A stretch of DNA of 10,154 bases from an uncultured Paraprevotella sp. (GCA_900770805.1 CAAGLP010000140.1:1-10154); one strand, 5' to 3'; positions 1 to 8,111 are shown, counted from the stretch's first letter. Notes: generated from the letters alone by a model not told the origin. Numbers and translations are program-made.

Positions 1-606
1 AACAATCCCGAAGACGAGAACTCCGACACACACATCATCCGCTTCTCTCGCGAACTCTACATCGAGCGCGAGGACTTTATGGAGGACGGCGGCAAGAAGT
101 TTATGCGCCTTGGCCCCGGCAAGGAGGTACGTCTGAAGAATGCCTACATCATCAAGTGCGACGAGGATGCAAGCAAGTGCATCGAGAAGGATGCCGAGGG
201 CAACATCACCTGCATACATGCCACCTACGACCCCGACAGCCGTAGCGGTATGCCTGGCGCCGACCGCAAGATCAAGGGCAAGACCCTGCATTGGGTTAGT
301 TGTCAGCATAGCATACCTTGCGAGGTGCGCGACTACAACTGTCTCTGGACATGCGAAAATCCTCGCGATGCCATCAAGCAGTATGAAAAGGAGAACGGTG
401 TGCGCGGTATCGACGCCATGCGTCCCTTCCTCAACCCCGACTCTCTGCGCGTGAACAAGAACGCATTCATCGAAGAGTGGGCCGCTACCCTGCCCCACTT
501 CTCATACCTGCAGTTCCAGCGCATAGGATACTACAACGTGGATACCGACTCCACTCCCGAACATCCTGTCTTCAACAAGACCGTAGGACTCAGGGACACC
601 AAGTAA
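1..606 (+). CDS. glnS: Glutamine--tRNA ligase, C-terminal part (cut by window start)
   Basis: This is the last 201 codons of glutaminyl-tRNA synthetase, the cytoplasmic class I enzyme that charges tRNA-Gln with glutamine using ATP. Frame 1 is open from the first base to the TAA at 604-606. The visible part is the C-terminal anticodon-binding beta-barrel region. Stretches such as GKEVRLKNAYIIKC, the KDAEGNIT segment, LHWVS and the closing PVFNKTVGLRDT follow the E. coli enzyme closely, from memory of that sequence. The catalytic Rossmann domain with its HIGH and KMSKS motifs lies upstream, outside the window. The protein ends right after GLRDTK, a few residues shorter than E. coli GlnRS. The TPR gene follows after 21 bases on the same strand, so the two are probably co-transcribed. 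Identification is secure; the start cannot be seen. Confidence 0.96.
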   Translation, partial: NNPEDENSDTHIIRFSRELYIEREDFMEDGGKKFMRLGPGKEVRLKNAYIIKCDEDASKCIEKDAEGNITCIHATYDPDSRSGMPGADRKIKGKTLHWVSCQHSIPCEVRDYNCLWTCENPRDAIKQYEKENGVRGIDAMRPFLNPDSLRVNKNAFIEEWAATLPHFSYLQFQRIGYYNVDTDSTPEHPVFNKTVGLRDTK

Positions 607-627
607 GCAAAGACCTCATTTGACCAC

Positions 628-1776
628 ATGCAACAGGAAGAGGACGACTATTTCCAGTCGGAAGAATTTCTGGACATACTCAGTCGCTACGAGCAATCCG
701 CATCTACAGGACACACTCCCTACATGGATAGCGATGAACTGGTAGACGTAGCAGACTATTACATGTCTCAGAGCAAGCATCAGGAAGCCATAAAGGCCAC
801 CGAGCTTGCTCTGGACTTGCATCCAGATGCCGAAGACCCTGTTACAATGATGGCCGACATCATGTTCGAGACGCATCAGTGGAAAGATGCCATCGTGTGG
901 CTGAACCGCGTACTGGACAACGATCCCTTCGACGTGCAAGCATGGCTCAACATAACCGATGCCCAACTCCAATGCGAACAATTTGCCGAGGCTCTGGATA
1001 GCGCCGAATACACACTGGCCATCAAGCCAGACAATGTCCAGGCACTCCTGCAAAAGGCATATGCCATGTCCAGACAGGACCGCTTTCAGGAAGCCAGCGA
1101 AGTATTTGACCAGTATCTCAAACGCTGTCCAGACGATGAACTGGCTCTCTACCACGCGGCCTTCAACCTCTGCTTTCTGGAACGCTTTCAGGAAGCCAAC
1201 GACATGCTCATCCTGGCCGAAGAAATAAGCGACGGACTCAGTCCCGAACATTTAAACATCTGTTTACAACGTTCCTACACCGAAGCACGCATTGGCCACA
1301 TGGAGGAAGCACTGGATGCCTTGGAACGCTCCAAGGATTTTCAGGATCCTCATACCAACGTGGACTATAACCTTCTGGCCGGACACATATACCTGCTCTT
1401 CCAATATCGCGACAAGGCGCTGGAATGTTTCTCGCAGGCTCTATCCACCTCGCAGGACCACATCCACACCATGCGCACCATAGCACAGGTGTTCATGGAT
1501 TGTCAGGACTATCTTACCTCCACAAAAATCCTGCATGAAATAGAAGAACTCATTGAAAGACCGGAATACGAAGAGTCCAAATCAGACATCATAAAGGCCA
1601 TATGCCCAGCACAGGCCTACTGTTACTATCAGACAGGACTACGTGCCGAATTTCTCTACTATCTCCAGATGGCAATAGTTCTCAATCCCAAGGATACTCA
1701 GATATTCTTCCGCGACATTTTCCCCAAGGAGGCAAGAGTAGAAGACTATCTCTACTATGCGGAAGGGCTATTGTAA
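628..1776 (+). CDS. TPR-repeat protein of unknown specific function
   Basis: This 382-residue protein consists almost wholly of tetratricopeptide repeats, helical-hairpin units that bind proteins. I count about nine units, roughly at residues 35-66, 70-100, 103-134, 137-168, 171-200, 208-237, 245-275, 278-308 and 325-356. The clearest is 103-134, with A/W, Y and P at the usual positions (ending AIKPDN), followed by 137-168 (AYAMSRQDRFQEASEVF). The N-terminus is acidic (MQQEEDDYFQSEEF). There is no signal peptide, lipobox or membrane segment, so it is probably a cytoplasmic scaffold or adaptor. No enzymatic domain is visible. The ATG at 628 is the first after the glnS stop, 21 bases away, and no strong Shine-Dalgarno is present, as is usual in Bacteroidetes. 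The function cannot be deduced; linkage to glnS suggests shared transcription rather than shared role. Confidence 0.9.
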   Translation: MQQEEDDYFQSEEFLDILSRYEQSASTGHTPYMDSDELVDVADYYMSQSKHQEAIKATELALDLHPDAEDPVTMMADIMFETHQWKDAIVWLNRVLDNDPFDVQAWLNITDAQLQCEQFAEALDSAEYTLAIKPDNVQALLQKAYAMSRQDRFQEASEVFDQYLKRCPDDELALYHAAFNLCFLERFQEANDMLILAEEISDGLSPEHLNICLQRSYTEARIGHMEEALDALERSKDFQDPHTNVDYNLLAGHIYLLFQYRDKALECFSQALSTSQDHIHTMRTIAQVFMDCQDYLTSTKILHEIEELIERPEYEESKSDIIKAICPAQAYCYYQTGLRAEFLYYLQMAIVLNPKDTQIFFRDIFPKEARVEDYLYYAEGLL

Positions 1777-1814
1777 AGGAATAGACATTTACTTATTGAA
1801 TATACATTTATGAT

Positions 1815-1847
1815 TGATGAGTTTGTGAACAAATCACAAACTCATCA
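1815..1847 (+). terminator. Strong hairpin after the TPR gene, probable terminator
   Basis: A perfect inverted repeat of 14 base pairs (arms 1815-1828 and 1834-1847) encloses a five-base loop, ACAAA. It begins 38 bases after the TPR stop codon and would end the glnS-TPR transcript. The following bases are only mildly T-rich (TCTTTC), so it is not a textbook intrinsic terminator. Being symmetrical, it could also act on read-through from the opposite strand. The stem itself is seen directly; the role is inferred from position. Confidence 0.6.
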
Positions 1848-1875
1848 TCTTTCAAATAAGAGTATTAACTCCCAA

Positions 1876-1922
1876 CACAAATAACAAGAGGGCATATCAC
1901 AAGCCCTACGCACAAATAACAA
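1876..1922. repeat. 12-base direct repeat CACAAATAACAA, two copies
   Basis: CACAAATAACAA occurs at 1876-1887 and again at 1911-1922, with starts 35 bases apart. Read on the minus strand each copy is TTGTTATTTGTG and lies just after, or at the foot of, a hairpin (1921-1966 and 1889-1907). They therefore look like the T-rich tails of two successive terminator-like units. The repeat may reflect a small local duplication. Confidence 0.6.
1889..1907 (-). terminator. Small second hairpin with T-rich tail
   Basis: AGGGC (1889-1893) pairs with GCCCT (1903-1907) around a nine-base loop. On the minus strand it is followed by CTTGTTATTTGTG. It lies beyond the larger hairpin at 1921-1966 in the direction of fkp transcription, so it may act as a back-up terminator. 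A five-pair stem is weak on its own, hence the low confidence. Confidence 0.35.
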
Positions 1923-1966
1923 TAGTCCCTCATCTCCTTCTAAACGACAGAAGATAAGGGACTATT
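1921..1966 (-). terminator. Large hairpin after fkp, probable terminator of the GDP-fucose cluster
   Basis: AATAGTCCCT (1921-1930) is exactly complementary to AGGGACTATT (1957-1966), giving a 10-pair outer stem. Inside it a five-pair stem (1937-1941 with 1949-1953) closes a seven-base loop, with a small asymmetric internal loop between the two. The hairpin lies 43 bases past the fkp stop codon. On the minus strand it runs into GTTATTTGTG, which is T-rich but interrupted. The plus-strand side is also T-rich (ATTGTTT), so it may stop transcription in both directions between the convergent operons. Confidence 0.6.
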
Positions 1967-2009
1967 ATTGTTTCCGCTCTTGCGTATGTCTGCTTTTTAG
2001 CGTTTACAT

Positions 2010-4847
2010 TTAACTGCGTGACACCTGCATACCTGTACGTGATACGCTCATTTCCACGAAACGAGCACGATCGTTGGGGCGTTCCTTCGTGAGTATCTCG
2101 CGGATACGCAGGGCAGCCATGGGATCCTTGGCCATCATATATAGGAAGCCACCTCCACCAGCTCCTGGCAATTTCAGACCGAGACAAAGGAACTTGACCT
2201 TCTCAATGATAGCCTGAACCTCTGAAGGATTTGTTCCGCTGTCCAGAAGCTGATTCTGTTGCCATGTCTTGCCTACAAGAGCGCCAAGTTGTGCATAATT
2301 CCCTCGCATTATGGCCTGAGCCACATCCTGGGCATGCTCTTTCATCTCGCCAAGAAGTTGGAGACGTTCCGTATCGTAAAGGAACATACCACGAACTATC
2401 TCTGCGAGTATCTTCTTGGCCGTACGTGTAATGCCTGTATAATACAACAGATGACATGCCTGATACTGGGAGTCGGTGAAGAGGTTATCGCTGAGCCAAC
2501 TGATTTCTGGTGTTTGTTCGAAACCGTCCTGAGTGGTGAGCAACTTCACACCATGGAGTACACCTCCATACTGATCCTGCCAACCGCCACCAGTGGTAAG
2601 AAGCTGCTCAAGTACAAGCGTGCGGTTACATATTTCATTTTTGCTCCATGCCAGACCACAGAAGTCGCTTACCGCGCCCAATACCGTAGCGGCCAGTATA
2701 GAACTTGTACCCAATCCGCTACCGGCTGGTATTGCACTGAGCAGAGTCACCTCTATACCACAACCGAAGTCCTTCAACTGCTCCTGAAGAGAGTTGTACT
2801 TCTTTTGGCAGAATTGTGGCAGAAAACCAGCCAGCGCCAAAGCCGCCTTGGGAATAGAGAACGGAGAGCCTACCTTGGCAAAGTCGGCCAATTCCTCCCA
2901 TGTAGAGAGTATCTCTATGGCTCCCAGGTCAATACTACGGAGCACTACATGAAAATCAGCAGAAGGCTTTACATAGGCTTGCAAAGGAGGTTGACCGTTC
3001 AGTTCGATAGCCAGATTTACCACATTGCCACCCGAAGTGAGACAGTACGGAGGAGTATCTGTCCATCCTCCCGCCAAATCTATCCTGACAGGACTTCTGC
3101 CCCATACAATCTGGTCGCTGTACACATCGAGATGGGGCATCTGCTTGCGTGCGAGGACGTCTTCAGTCAGTCCCTCTCCAAGCAAAGAGAATGCCTTTGA
3201 ACCAGCCTCAGAACCATCCTGTCCGTTCAGCTCCAACAAGCGGGAACGGAACATGTGGTCATTAATACGTTTCAACAAAGGTTCATTCTCGGGAAGAGGT
3301 TCTGGAACTGGTACTTGAAGTTTATGGAACTCATGGGCCAGATCATCCAGATTGGTCTGATAGAAGATGCTACACCTATGGTTGGCCGCCAATGCAGTCA
3401 GATTAGCCTTGCGGAATTCCAAACGCTGCCTCTGCAGACGACGAAGGTTGGCCTTGTCGCTTATCTCATTGGCAGACAAACGTTCGTGCTCTCTCCATAT
3501 ATCCGTCATGCCAGCAGGAGAATCAGATATCATCCACTGAAGCATACGTCCCATTTCCTCAATGCTGTTACATACGGGGAAGATACGGCTATTCTGTAAA
3601 TCAGTATTACCATCAACCTCCTCTGGCGAGATAGCCCTCTTTGAAAGCCATTCACATACAGGGTGCCCTAGGTACTCTGTTGCTGAGTCGCGCAGATCAC
3701 CGCGCATCGCATCATTGAAGCCATAGGGGCGCAATACCCACTCACTTTCTCCCAATGGAACCACGTCAACGCAAACACCTGGCGACAGGTTGATTACCCA
3801 ATCGTTCTGTGGCACGCCAGTGATGATATTTTCATGAGTCAGTGTCCATGTGGACGGTATCCAGGAGTTCTCTATCCATGTATTCTGGTTGGTGGGCGAA
3901 AACTTTATGTCGTGATAGCAATTCTGTGTGAAAATACTGGGGTGTGCCTTCACGCCCAAGTGCATAATGGCTCGCTGATCGTACACGAGGTTTTGGATGG
4001 CCATGGTGGAACTTATCATCTCGCGAGAAGTGCCGTAATGATAGAACTCACCATCCTGCAAGGGCAATATTGCAACCTTCAACTGACTTATTTCAGCATC
4101 CAAGCTGGTTGGGTTCTCGCCAAGAGCCTGTCCAAAGTCGCTATACAAATCATAGTTCAATATCTCGCCATCCTTGCCGGTACTCTTATGCTTGAGCAGA
4201 TTGACGGCTTTGTCGGAAAGCAGCCATATACCAATATCCATAAGGAACAGATGGCTGTGCATCAATTCGCCCAACTTCTCCACCGAAGGCTTTTGGAGAA
4301 CGAAATCAAGCACCTCTGGAGTCTCTCTCTTGGAAAGGAACACACCATGGTTTTTGGCCAAAGAGGGATCAACCCAAAGTCCATAGCACACGACATCAGC
4401 ATCGGGAATCTGTTGCAGCTTGCCAGCGCGTATATATACATCACCAGATGCTATCAGAGTTCGTAGCCCTGCAGGTGCAGCATTCATTATACGCTGATAC
4501 AATGGCAATTGCAACTGCAATAGGTTCTGTCCTATGCGCTGACCACGTTCCCAACGGAAAACAGGTATGGGAGTAAGGACCTTGCCACTGGGAGCATAGC
4601 CGGGCAAACGTCTGCTCTGGCCTCCGGCATGCAACAATATACGTTTTTCGTGCGAAAGCCACTCTTCGAAAGTCTGTTCGGGAGCCTCATCCTGATGACA
4701 GGCCTCCATCAACCAATTGGTTCCGCCACCGCTACCCAATCTTGCACCAACGGGATCGGAGGTACAGAAATATTCCTTACGGTCTACGCCTGCCACATCA
4801 TGGAAGCACTCGACAAGATTTGGGGGAAGGGACAATAATTTCTTCAT
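2010..4847 (-). CDS. fkp: Bifunctional L-fucokinase / GDP-L-fucose pyrophosphorylase
   Basis: Fkp salvages free L-fucose: a C-terminal GHMP-family kinase makes L-fucose-1-phosphate with ATP, and an N-terminal pyrophosphorylase converts this with GTP to GDP-L-fucose. Numbering from the ATG at 4847 (945 residues), the nucleotidyltransferase loop GGQSRRLPGYAPSGK is at 75-89. A middle region links it to the kinase. The kinase shows GRSPVRIDLAGGWTD at 583-597, the ATP-binding PAGSGLGTSS at 707-716, GGGWQDQYGG with a likely catalytic Asp at 758, and LPGAGGGG at 893-900. An in-frame ATG at 4880 would add 11 residues. I prefer 4847 because MKKLLSLPPNLV aligns with the start of Bacteroides Fkp and gives about its length (near 950). 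It lies about 61 bases after fcl on the same strand, so it is probably the last gene of the cluster. Both halves look intact. Confidence 0.95.
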   Translation of the reverse strand: MKKLLSLPPNLVECFHDVAGVDRKEYFCTSDPVGARLGSGGGTNWLMEACHQDEAPEQTFEEWLSHEKRILLHAGGQSRRLPGYAPSGKVLTPIPVFRWERGQRIGQNLLQLQLPLYQRIMNAAPAGLRTLIASGDVYIRAGKLQQIPDADVVCYGLWVDPSLAKNHGVFLSKRETPEVLDFVLQKPSVEKLGELMHSHLFLMDIGIWLLSDKAVNLLKHKSTGKDGEILNYDLYSDFGQALGENPTSLDAEISQLKVAILPLQDGEFYHYGTSREMISSTMAIQNLVYDQRAIMHLGVKAHPSIFTQNCYHDIKFSPTNQNTWIENSWIPSTWTLTHENIITGVPQNDWVINLSPGVCVDVVPLGESEWVLRPYGFNDAMRGDLRDSATEYLGHPVCEWLSKRAISPEEVDGNTDLQNSRIFPVCNSIEEMGRMLQWMISDSPAGMTDIWREHERLSANEISDKANLRRLQRQRLEFRKANLTALAANHRCSIFYQTNLDDLAHEFHKLQVPVPEPLPENEPLLKRINDHMFRSRLLELNGQDGSEAGSKAFSLLGEGLTEDVLARKQMPHLDVYSDQIVWGRSPVRIDLAGGWTDTPPYCLTSGGNVVNLAIELNGQPPLQAYVKPSADFHVVLRSIDLGAIEILSTWEELADFAKVGSPFSIPKAALALAGFLPQFCQKKYNSLQEQLKDFGCGIEVTLLSAIPAGSGLGTSSILAATVLGAVSDFCGLAWSKNEICNRTLVLEQLLTTGGGWQDQYGGVLHGVKLLTTQDGFEQTPEISWLSDNLFTDSQYQACHLLYYTGITRTAKKILAEIVRGMFLYDTERLQLLGEMKEHAQDVAQAIMRGNYAQLGALVGKTWQQNQLLDSGTNPSEVQAIIEKVKFLCLGLKLPGAGGGGFLYMMAKDPMAALRIREILTKERPNDRARFVEMSVSRTGMQVSRS

Positions 4848-4908
4848 AACAGTATCTAAGGATAACTTATGGTTGTACATTATAGGACATAGCGCAAAAG
4901 TGCCATAT

Positions 4909-5853
4909 CTATCTTTCTGCTCTCATGGGATTACTTAGGAAGTCCTGATAACTGAGGCGGATACCGTCCTCCAACTCTGTGCGGTATGTCCACCCAAGTG
5001 CCTTGGCCTTGCTGACATCAAGAAGTTTGCGCGGAGTACCATTCGGCTTGGATGTATCCCAAAGTATACGTCCCTCATAACCAACCACCTTGGCAACAAG
5101 TTCTGTCAGTGCCTTGATACTCAGTTCCTTTCCGGTACCTGCATTTACGGTTTCATTTCCACTATAGTTGTTCATCAGGAAGATACAAAGATTGGCCAAA
5201 TCGTCCACATACAGGAACTCGCGGAGTGGAGATCCATCGCCCCAGCATGTAACCTCGTCCAAGCCCTGTTCCTTTGCTTCGTGAAAACGACGAATAAGGG
5301 CAGGCAGGACGTGCGAGTGTGTGGGATGATAGTTGTCATTGGGGCCATAGAGATTGGTTGGCATAACCGAGATATAGTCTGTACCATACTGACGATTCAG
5401 GTACTCACAATACTTCAAACCACTAATCTTTGCCAGAGCATAGGCCTCGTTGGTCTGCTCCAACTCGCTTGTCAACAAGCATGACTCTGGCATAGGTTGA
5501 GGTGCCATGCGGGGATAAATGCACGAGGAGCCAAGAAACTCCAGTTTTTTACAACCGTTCTGCCACGCAGCATGTATGACGTTCATCTCCAACATCATGT
5601 TCTCATACATGAAGTCGGCCAATGCCGTCTGGTTGGCAATGATACCACCCACTTTGGCCGCAGCCAGAAAGACGTATTCTGGCTTTTCCTCTTCAAAGAA
5701 ACGATTTACCTCCTCCTGAACTGTCAAGTCCAATTCTGCATGGGTACGGGTAATGATATTATTATAGCCCTGCCTCTGCAACTCGCGAATAATGGCACTT
5801 CCCACCATACCGCGATGCCCAGCTACGTATATCTTCGCACTCTGTTCCATCAT
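4909..5853 (-). CDS. fcl: GDP-L-fucose synthase (epimerase/reductase)
   Basis: This is the last de novo step: 3,5-epimerisation and NADPH-dependent reduction of GDP-4-keto-6-deoxy-D-mannose to GDP-L-fucose, in the cytoplasm. The 314-residue protein has the usual length for the family, an extended short-chain dehydrogenase. The NADP-binding GHRGMVG is at 12-18. The catalytic set can be placed by a constant shift of two from E. coli WcaG/Fcl: Ser109, Cys111, Tyr138, Lys142 (YALAK) and His181 within NLYGPNDNYHPTHSH. All are present, so the enzyme should be active. It begins with two consecutive ATG codons, and I cannot tell which is used. It starts 34 bases after gmd and is followed by fkp, so the two enzymes that yield GDP-fucose are neighbours. 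Also known as wcaG. Confidence 0.96.
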   Translation of the reverse strand: MMEQSAKIYVAGHRGMVGSAIIRELQRQGYNNIITRTHAELDLTVQEEVNRFFEEEKPEYVFLAAAKVGGIIANQTALADFMYENMMLEMNVIHAAWQNGCKKLEFLGSSCIYPRMAPQPMPESCLLTSELEQTNEAYALAKISGLKYCEYLNRQYGTDYISVMPTNLYGPNDNYHPTHSHVLPALIRRFHEAKEQGLDEVTCWGDGSPLREFLYVDDLANLCIFLMNNYSGNETVNAGTGKELSIKALTELVAKVVGYEGRILWDTSKPNGTPRKLLDVSKAKALGWTYRTELEDGIRLSYQDFLSNPMRAER

Positions 5854-5887
5854 ATAACTTTACTCTAGCGTCACTATGTTGGACATC

Positions 5888-7000
5888 CTACTTTACCAAT
5901 CCTTTCTCCAGATATTCCGCCAGGTTTGTACGCATCACGCTGGCAACGTGATCGGCAGCAACCTTCTCCATATCATGCTTTACCATGATGGATACGAGTT
6001 GTTCAAAGGAGGTCTTACCTGGATTCCATCCGAGTTTGGTCTTGGCCTTAGTTGGATCACCCCACAGGTTGACAACATCGGTGGGACGATAGAAGTCTGG
6101 ACTTACCTCTACAAGCGTCTTGCCAACGAGCTCGGCAGGACCACTCACACAGATACCCTTCTCGTCCATCTCCTCTCCCTCGAACTTCAGTTCTATACCA
6201 GCAGCCTTGAAAGCAGCATAGGTGAATTCACGTACAGAATGCTGGACACCGGTAGCTATGACAAAGTCCTCGGGTTCGGGCTGCTGAAGAATGAGCCACA
6301 TACACTCAACATAATCCTTGGCATATCCCCAGTCGCGAAGCGATGACAAGTTGCCAAGGAAGAGTTTCTCCTGCTTACCCTGTGCTATACGGGCAGCAGC
6401 CAAAGTAATCTTTCGTGTAACAAAGGTTTCGCCACGACGCTCACTCTCGTGATTGAACAGGATACCCGAGCAGCAATACATGTTGTATGCCTCGCGATAC
6501 TCCTTTACTATCCAGAAGCCATAGAGCTTTGCCACGGCATAGGGACTATAGGGATGGAAGGGGGTGTTCTCGTTCTGAGGAACCTCTTCTACCTTGCCGT
6601 AAAGTTCGGAAGTTGATGCCTGATATATGCGGCATTCGTTCTCCAGATGATTAGCACGCACTGCCTCTAATACACGAAGAACACCTACTGCATCCACATC
6701 AGCGGTAAACTCGGGAGCGTCGAAGCTAACCTGCACATGACTTTGGGCAGCCAGATTGTATATCTCGGTGGGGCGAACGTCTGCTATTACCTTTACGAGC
6801 GACATAGAGTCACCCATGTCTCCATAGTGAAGATGAAACTGAGGATGACCTTCCAGATGTGCTATACGTTCGCGATAATCCACGCTGCTACGACGGATGA
6901 TGCCATGAACCTCATAGCCCTTCTCAATGAGGAGCTCGCTCAGATAACTGCCATCCTGGCCTGTTACGCCTGTTATCAAGGCTATATTTCTTTTCTGCAT
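5888..7000 (-). CDS. gmd: GDP-mannose 4,6-dehydratase
   Basis: Gmd converts GDP-D-mannose to GDP-4-keto-6-deoxy-D-mannose with a tightly bound NADP, the committed step of GDP-L-fucose synthesis. The 370-residue protein is of normal family length. Visible motifs are the nucleotide-binding GVTGQDGSYL at 11-20, the catalytic Thr130-Ser131-Glu132 (STSELYG), the Tyr154/Lys158 pair (YAVAK), and the NHESERRGETFVTRKI segment at 183-198, typical of Gmd and involved in substrate/cofactor binding and oligomer contacts. The ATG at 7000 is the only sensible start, as MQKRNIALITGVTG puts the first beta strand directly at the N-terminus. It is 14 bases after manC, with an A-rich leader and no clear Shine-Dalgarno. 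It ends with TAG, 34 bases before fcl. Its intermediate can also feed GDP-rhamnose or GDP-perosamine, but the adjacent fcl points to fucose. Confidence 0.97.
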   Translation of the reverse strand: MQKRNIALITGVTGQDGSYLSELLIEKGYEVHGIIRRSSVDYRERIAHLEGHPQFHLHYGDMGDSMSLVKVIADVRPTEIYNLAAQSHVQVSFDAPEFTADVDAVGVLRVLEAVRANHLENECRIYQASTSELYGKVEEVPQNENTPFHPYSPYAVAKLYGFWIVKEYREAYNMYCCSGILFNHESERRGETFVTRKITLAAARIAQGKQEKLFLGNLSSLRDWGYAKDYVECMWLILQQPEPEDFVIATGVQHSVREFTYAAFKAAGIELKFEGEEMDEKGICVSGPAELVGKTLVEVSPDFYRPTDVVNLWGDPTKAKTKLGWNPGKTSFEQLVSIMVKHDMEKVAADHVASVMRTNLAEYLEKGLVK

Positions 7001-7014
7001 TATTTTTGTCGTTA

Positions 7015-8088
7015 TTATTCAGAAAACTGCTTTATTCTCTGCTCCTCGGAAAGTTTGCAAATCAGCAGGGTATTGTCCTTTTCGGCCACGATGTAGCCCT
7101 CCAAGCCCTGTACTACAACACGGCGCTCCTCACTACAATGTATCACGCAATCGCGTGTCTCGAAGGTCTGCACATTATTGCCTATCACGGCATTGCCGTT
7201 ATTGTCGCGACTTACGTTCTCACGCAAGGAACCCCATGTGCCAAGATCACTCCAACCGAAACTGGCAGGGAAACAATATATCTCCTCCGACTTCTCGAGT
7301 ATAGCATAATCCACAGATATGCTCTCACATTTGGGGAAGTTTTCGTTGATGGCTTCCTGCTCCTTGTCTGTGCCGTATAGAGGCAGAAGGTTTTCGAACA
7401 CTTCATTTATCTCAGGAGCATATACCCTGAGAGCATTGACTACGGTACTGACATTCCAAATGAAAATACCTGCATTCCAAAGCATATTGGGCTTGCGGAT
7501 ATACTTCTCGGCTGTAGCCAGATCCGGTTTCTCACGGAAAGCATCAACACGATATATTTCCTTATTGCGGGCCGAAGGACAACTCATGTCCGTCTGTATG
7601 TATCCATATCCGGTTTCGGGACGTGTGGGCTTCATGCCTAAAGTAACTATGGCATCCGATGTGGAAGCAAAGTCCATGGCACTTGTGATGACACGTTGAA
7701 ACTCGGGCACGTCCAGGACAAGATGGTCGGAAGGACTGACCACAATGGTAGCCTTGGGATCAATGCTCTTTATCCTCCATGCGGCATACGCTATGCAGGG
7801 TGCGGTATTGCGTCGGCAAGGCTCCAGCAGGATATTTCCACGAGGCACTTCTGGGAGTTGCTCGGCAACAATATCTTCATATGCCTGACTGGTTACTACC
7901 CATACATTTTCAGCAGGGAGTATTCCCTTGAAACGGTCAACAGTCATTTGAATGAACGTACGTCCTGTGCCCAATACATCCACAAACTGTTTGGGACGTT
8001 CCGGAGTACTCATAGGCCAGAAACGGCTTCCTATGCCACCTGCCATAATGACGAGGTGCGAATGATTTACAGTCTTTGAGCTGTTCAT
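7015..8088 (-). CDS. manC: Mannose-1-phosphate guanylyltransferase
   Basis: ManC joins mannose-1-phosphate and GTP to give GDP-mannose and pyrophosphate, supplying Gmd. The 357-residue protein is a single-domain enzyme without the C-terminal phosphomannose isomerase (cupin) domain found in the longer, about 470-residue type. The signature GGIGSRFWPMSTPERPKQ is at 17-34, with Arg22 and Lys33 in the activated-nucleotide site. Other family segments are EPCRRNTAPC (89-98), SPSDH (118-122), FREKPD (184-189), WNAGIFIW (204-211), SVDYAILEK (258-266) and GWSDLGTW (278-285). The ATG at 8088 leaves 12 residues before the first strand (LVIMAGG). A 102-base gap with repeats and a possible -10 box lies upstream, so manC is probably the first gene of its unit. 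No phosphomannomutase gene is in the window; it must be supplied elsewhere. Confidence 0.95.
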   Translation of the reverse strand: MNSSKTVNHSHLVIMAGGIGSRFWPMSTPERPKQFVDVLGTGRTFIQMTVDRFKGILPAENVWVVTSQAYEDIVAEQLPEVPRGNILLEPCRRNTAPCIAYAAWRIKSIDPKATIVVSPSDHLVLDVPEFQRVITSAMDFASTSDAIVTLGMKPTRPETGYGYIQTDMSCPSARNKEIYRVDAFREKPDLATAEKYIRKPNMLWNAGIFIWNVSTVVNALRVYAPEINEVFENLLPLYGTDKEQEAINENFPKCESISVDYAILEKSEEIYCFPASFGWSDLGTWGSLRENVSRDNNGNAVIGNNVQTFETRDCVIHCSEERRVVVQGLEGYIVAEKDNTLLICKLSEEQRIKQFSE

Positions 8089-8105
8089 AATCTGTGTGCA
8101 TTTTG

Positions 8106-8111
8106 ATTATA
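8106..8111 (-). promoter_or_regulatory. Possible -10 element (TATAAT) before manC
   Basis: Read on the minus strand, the bases at 8111-8106 are TATAAT, with 17 bases between them and the manC ATG. That would imply a very short leader. A TTGACA is present upstream at 8137-8142, but 25 bases separate the two boxes, which is too far for a standard sigma-70 pair. The Bacteroidetes -7 consensus TAnnTTTG is not matched well. It is kept as a weak candidate because the gap is the largest within this gene series. Confidence 0.3.

Noticed and set aside
616..1251. Minus-strand open frame of 211 codons opposite the TPR gene
   Set aside because: The plus-strand TPR repeats explain the coding signal, and the antisense product is an unstructured-looking hydrophobic mix without a family match that I recognise.
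1777..2009. Small RNA gene or CRISPR-like repeat in the convergent gap
   Set aside because: The two 12-base repeat copies are too few and too close for CRISPR, and the hairpins fit gene-end terminators; I see no promoter-like element that would support a separate small RNA.
2259..3200. Plus-strand open frame of 313 codons opposite the kinase half of fkp
   Set aside because: It overlaps conserved GHMP kinase motifs on the minus strand and its product shows no domain; it is an antisense shadow.
2010..4847. Possible chimeric or misassembled gene because of the length of fkp
   Set aside because: The two-domain fusion and about 950 residues are normal for Bacteroidetes Fkp, and both halves align throughout without a frame break.
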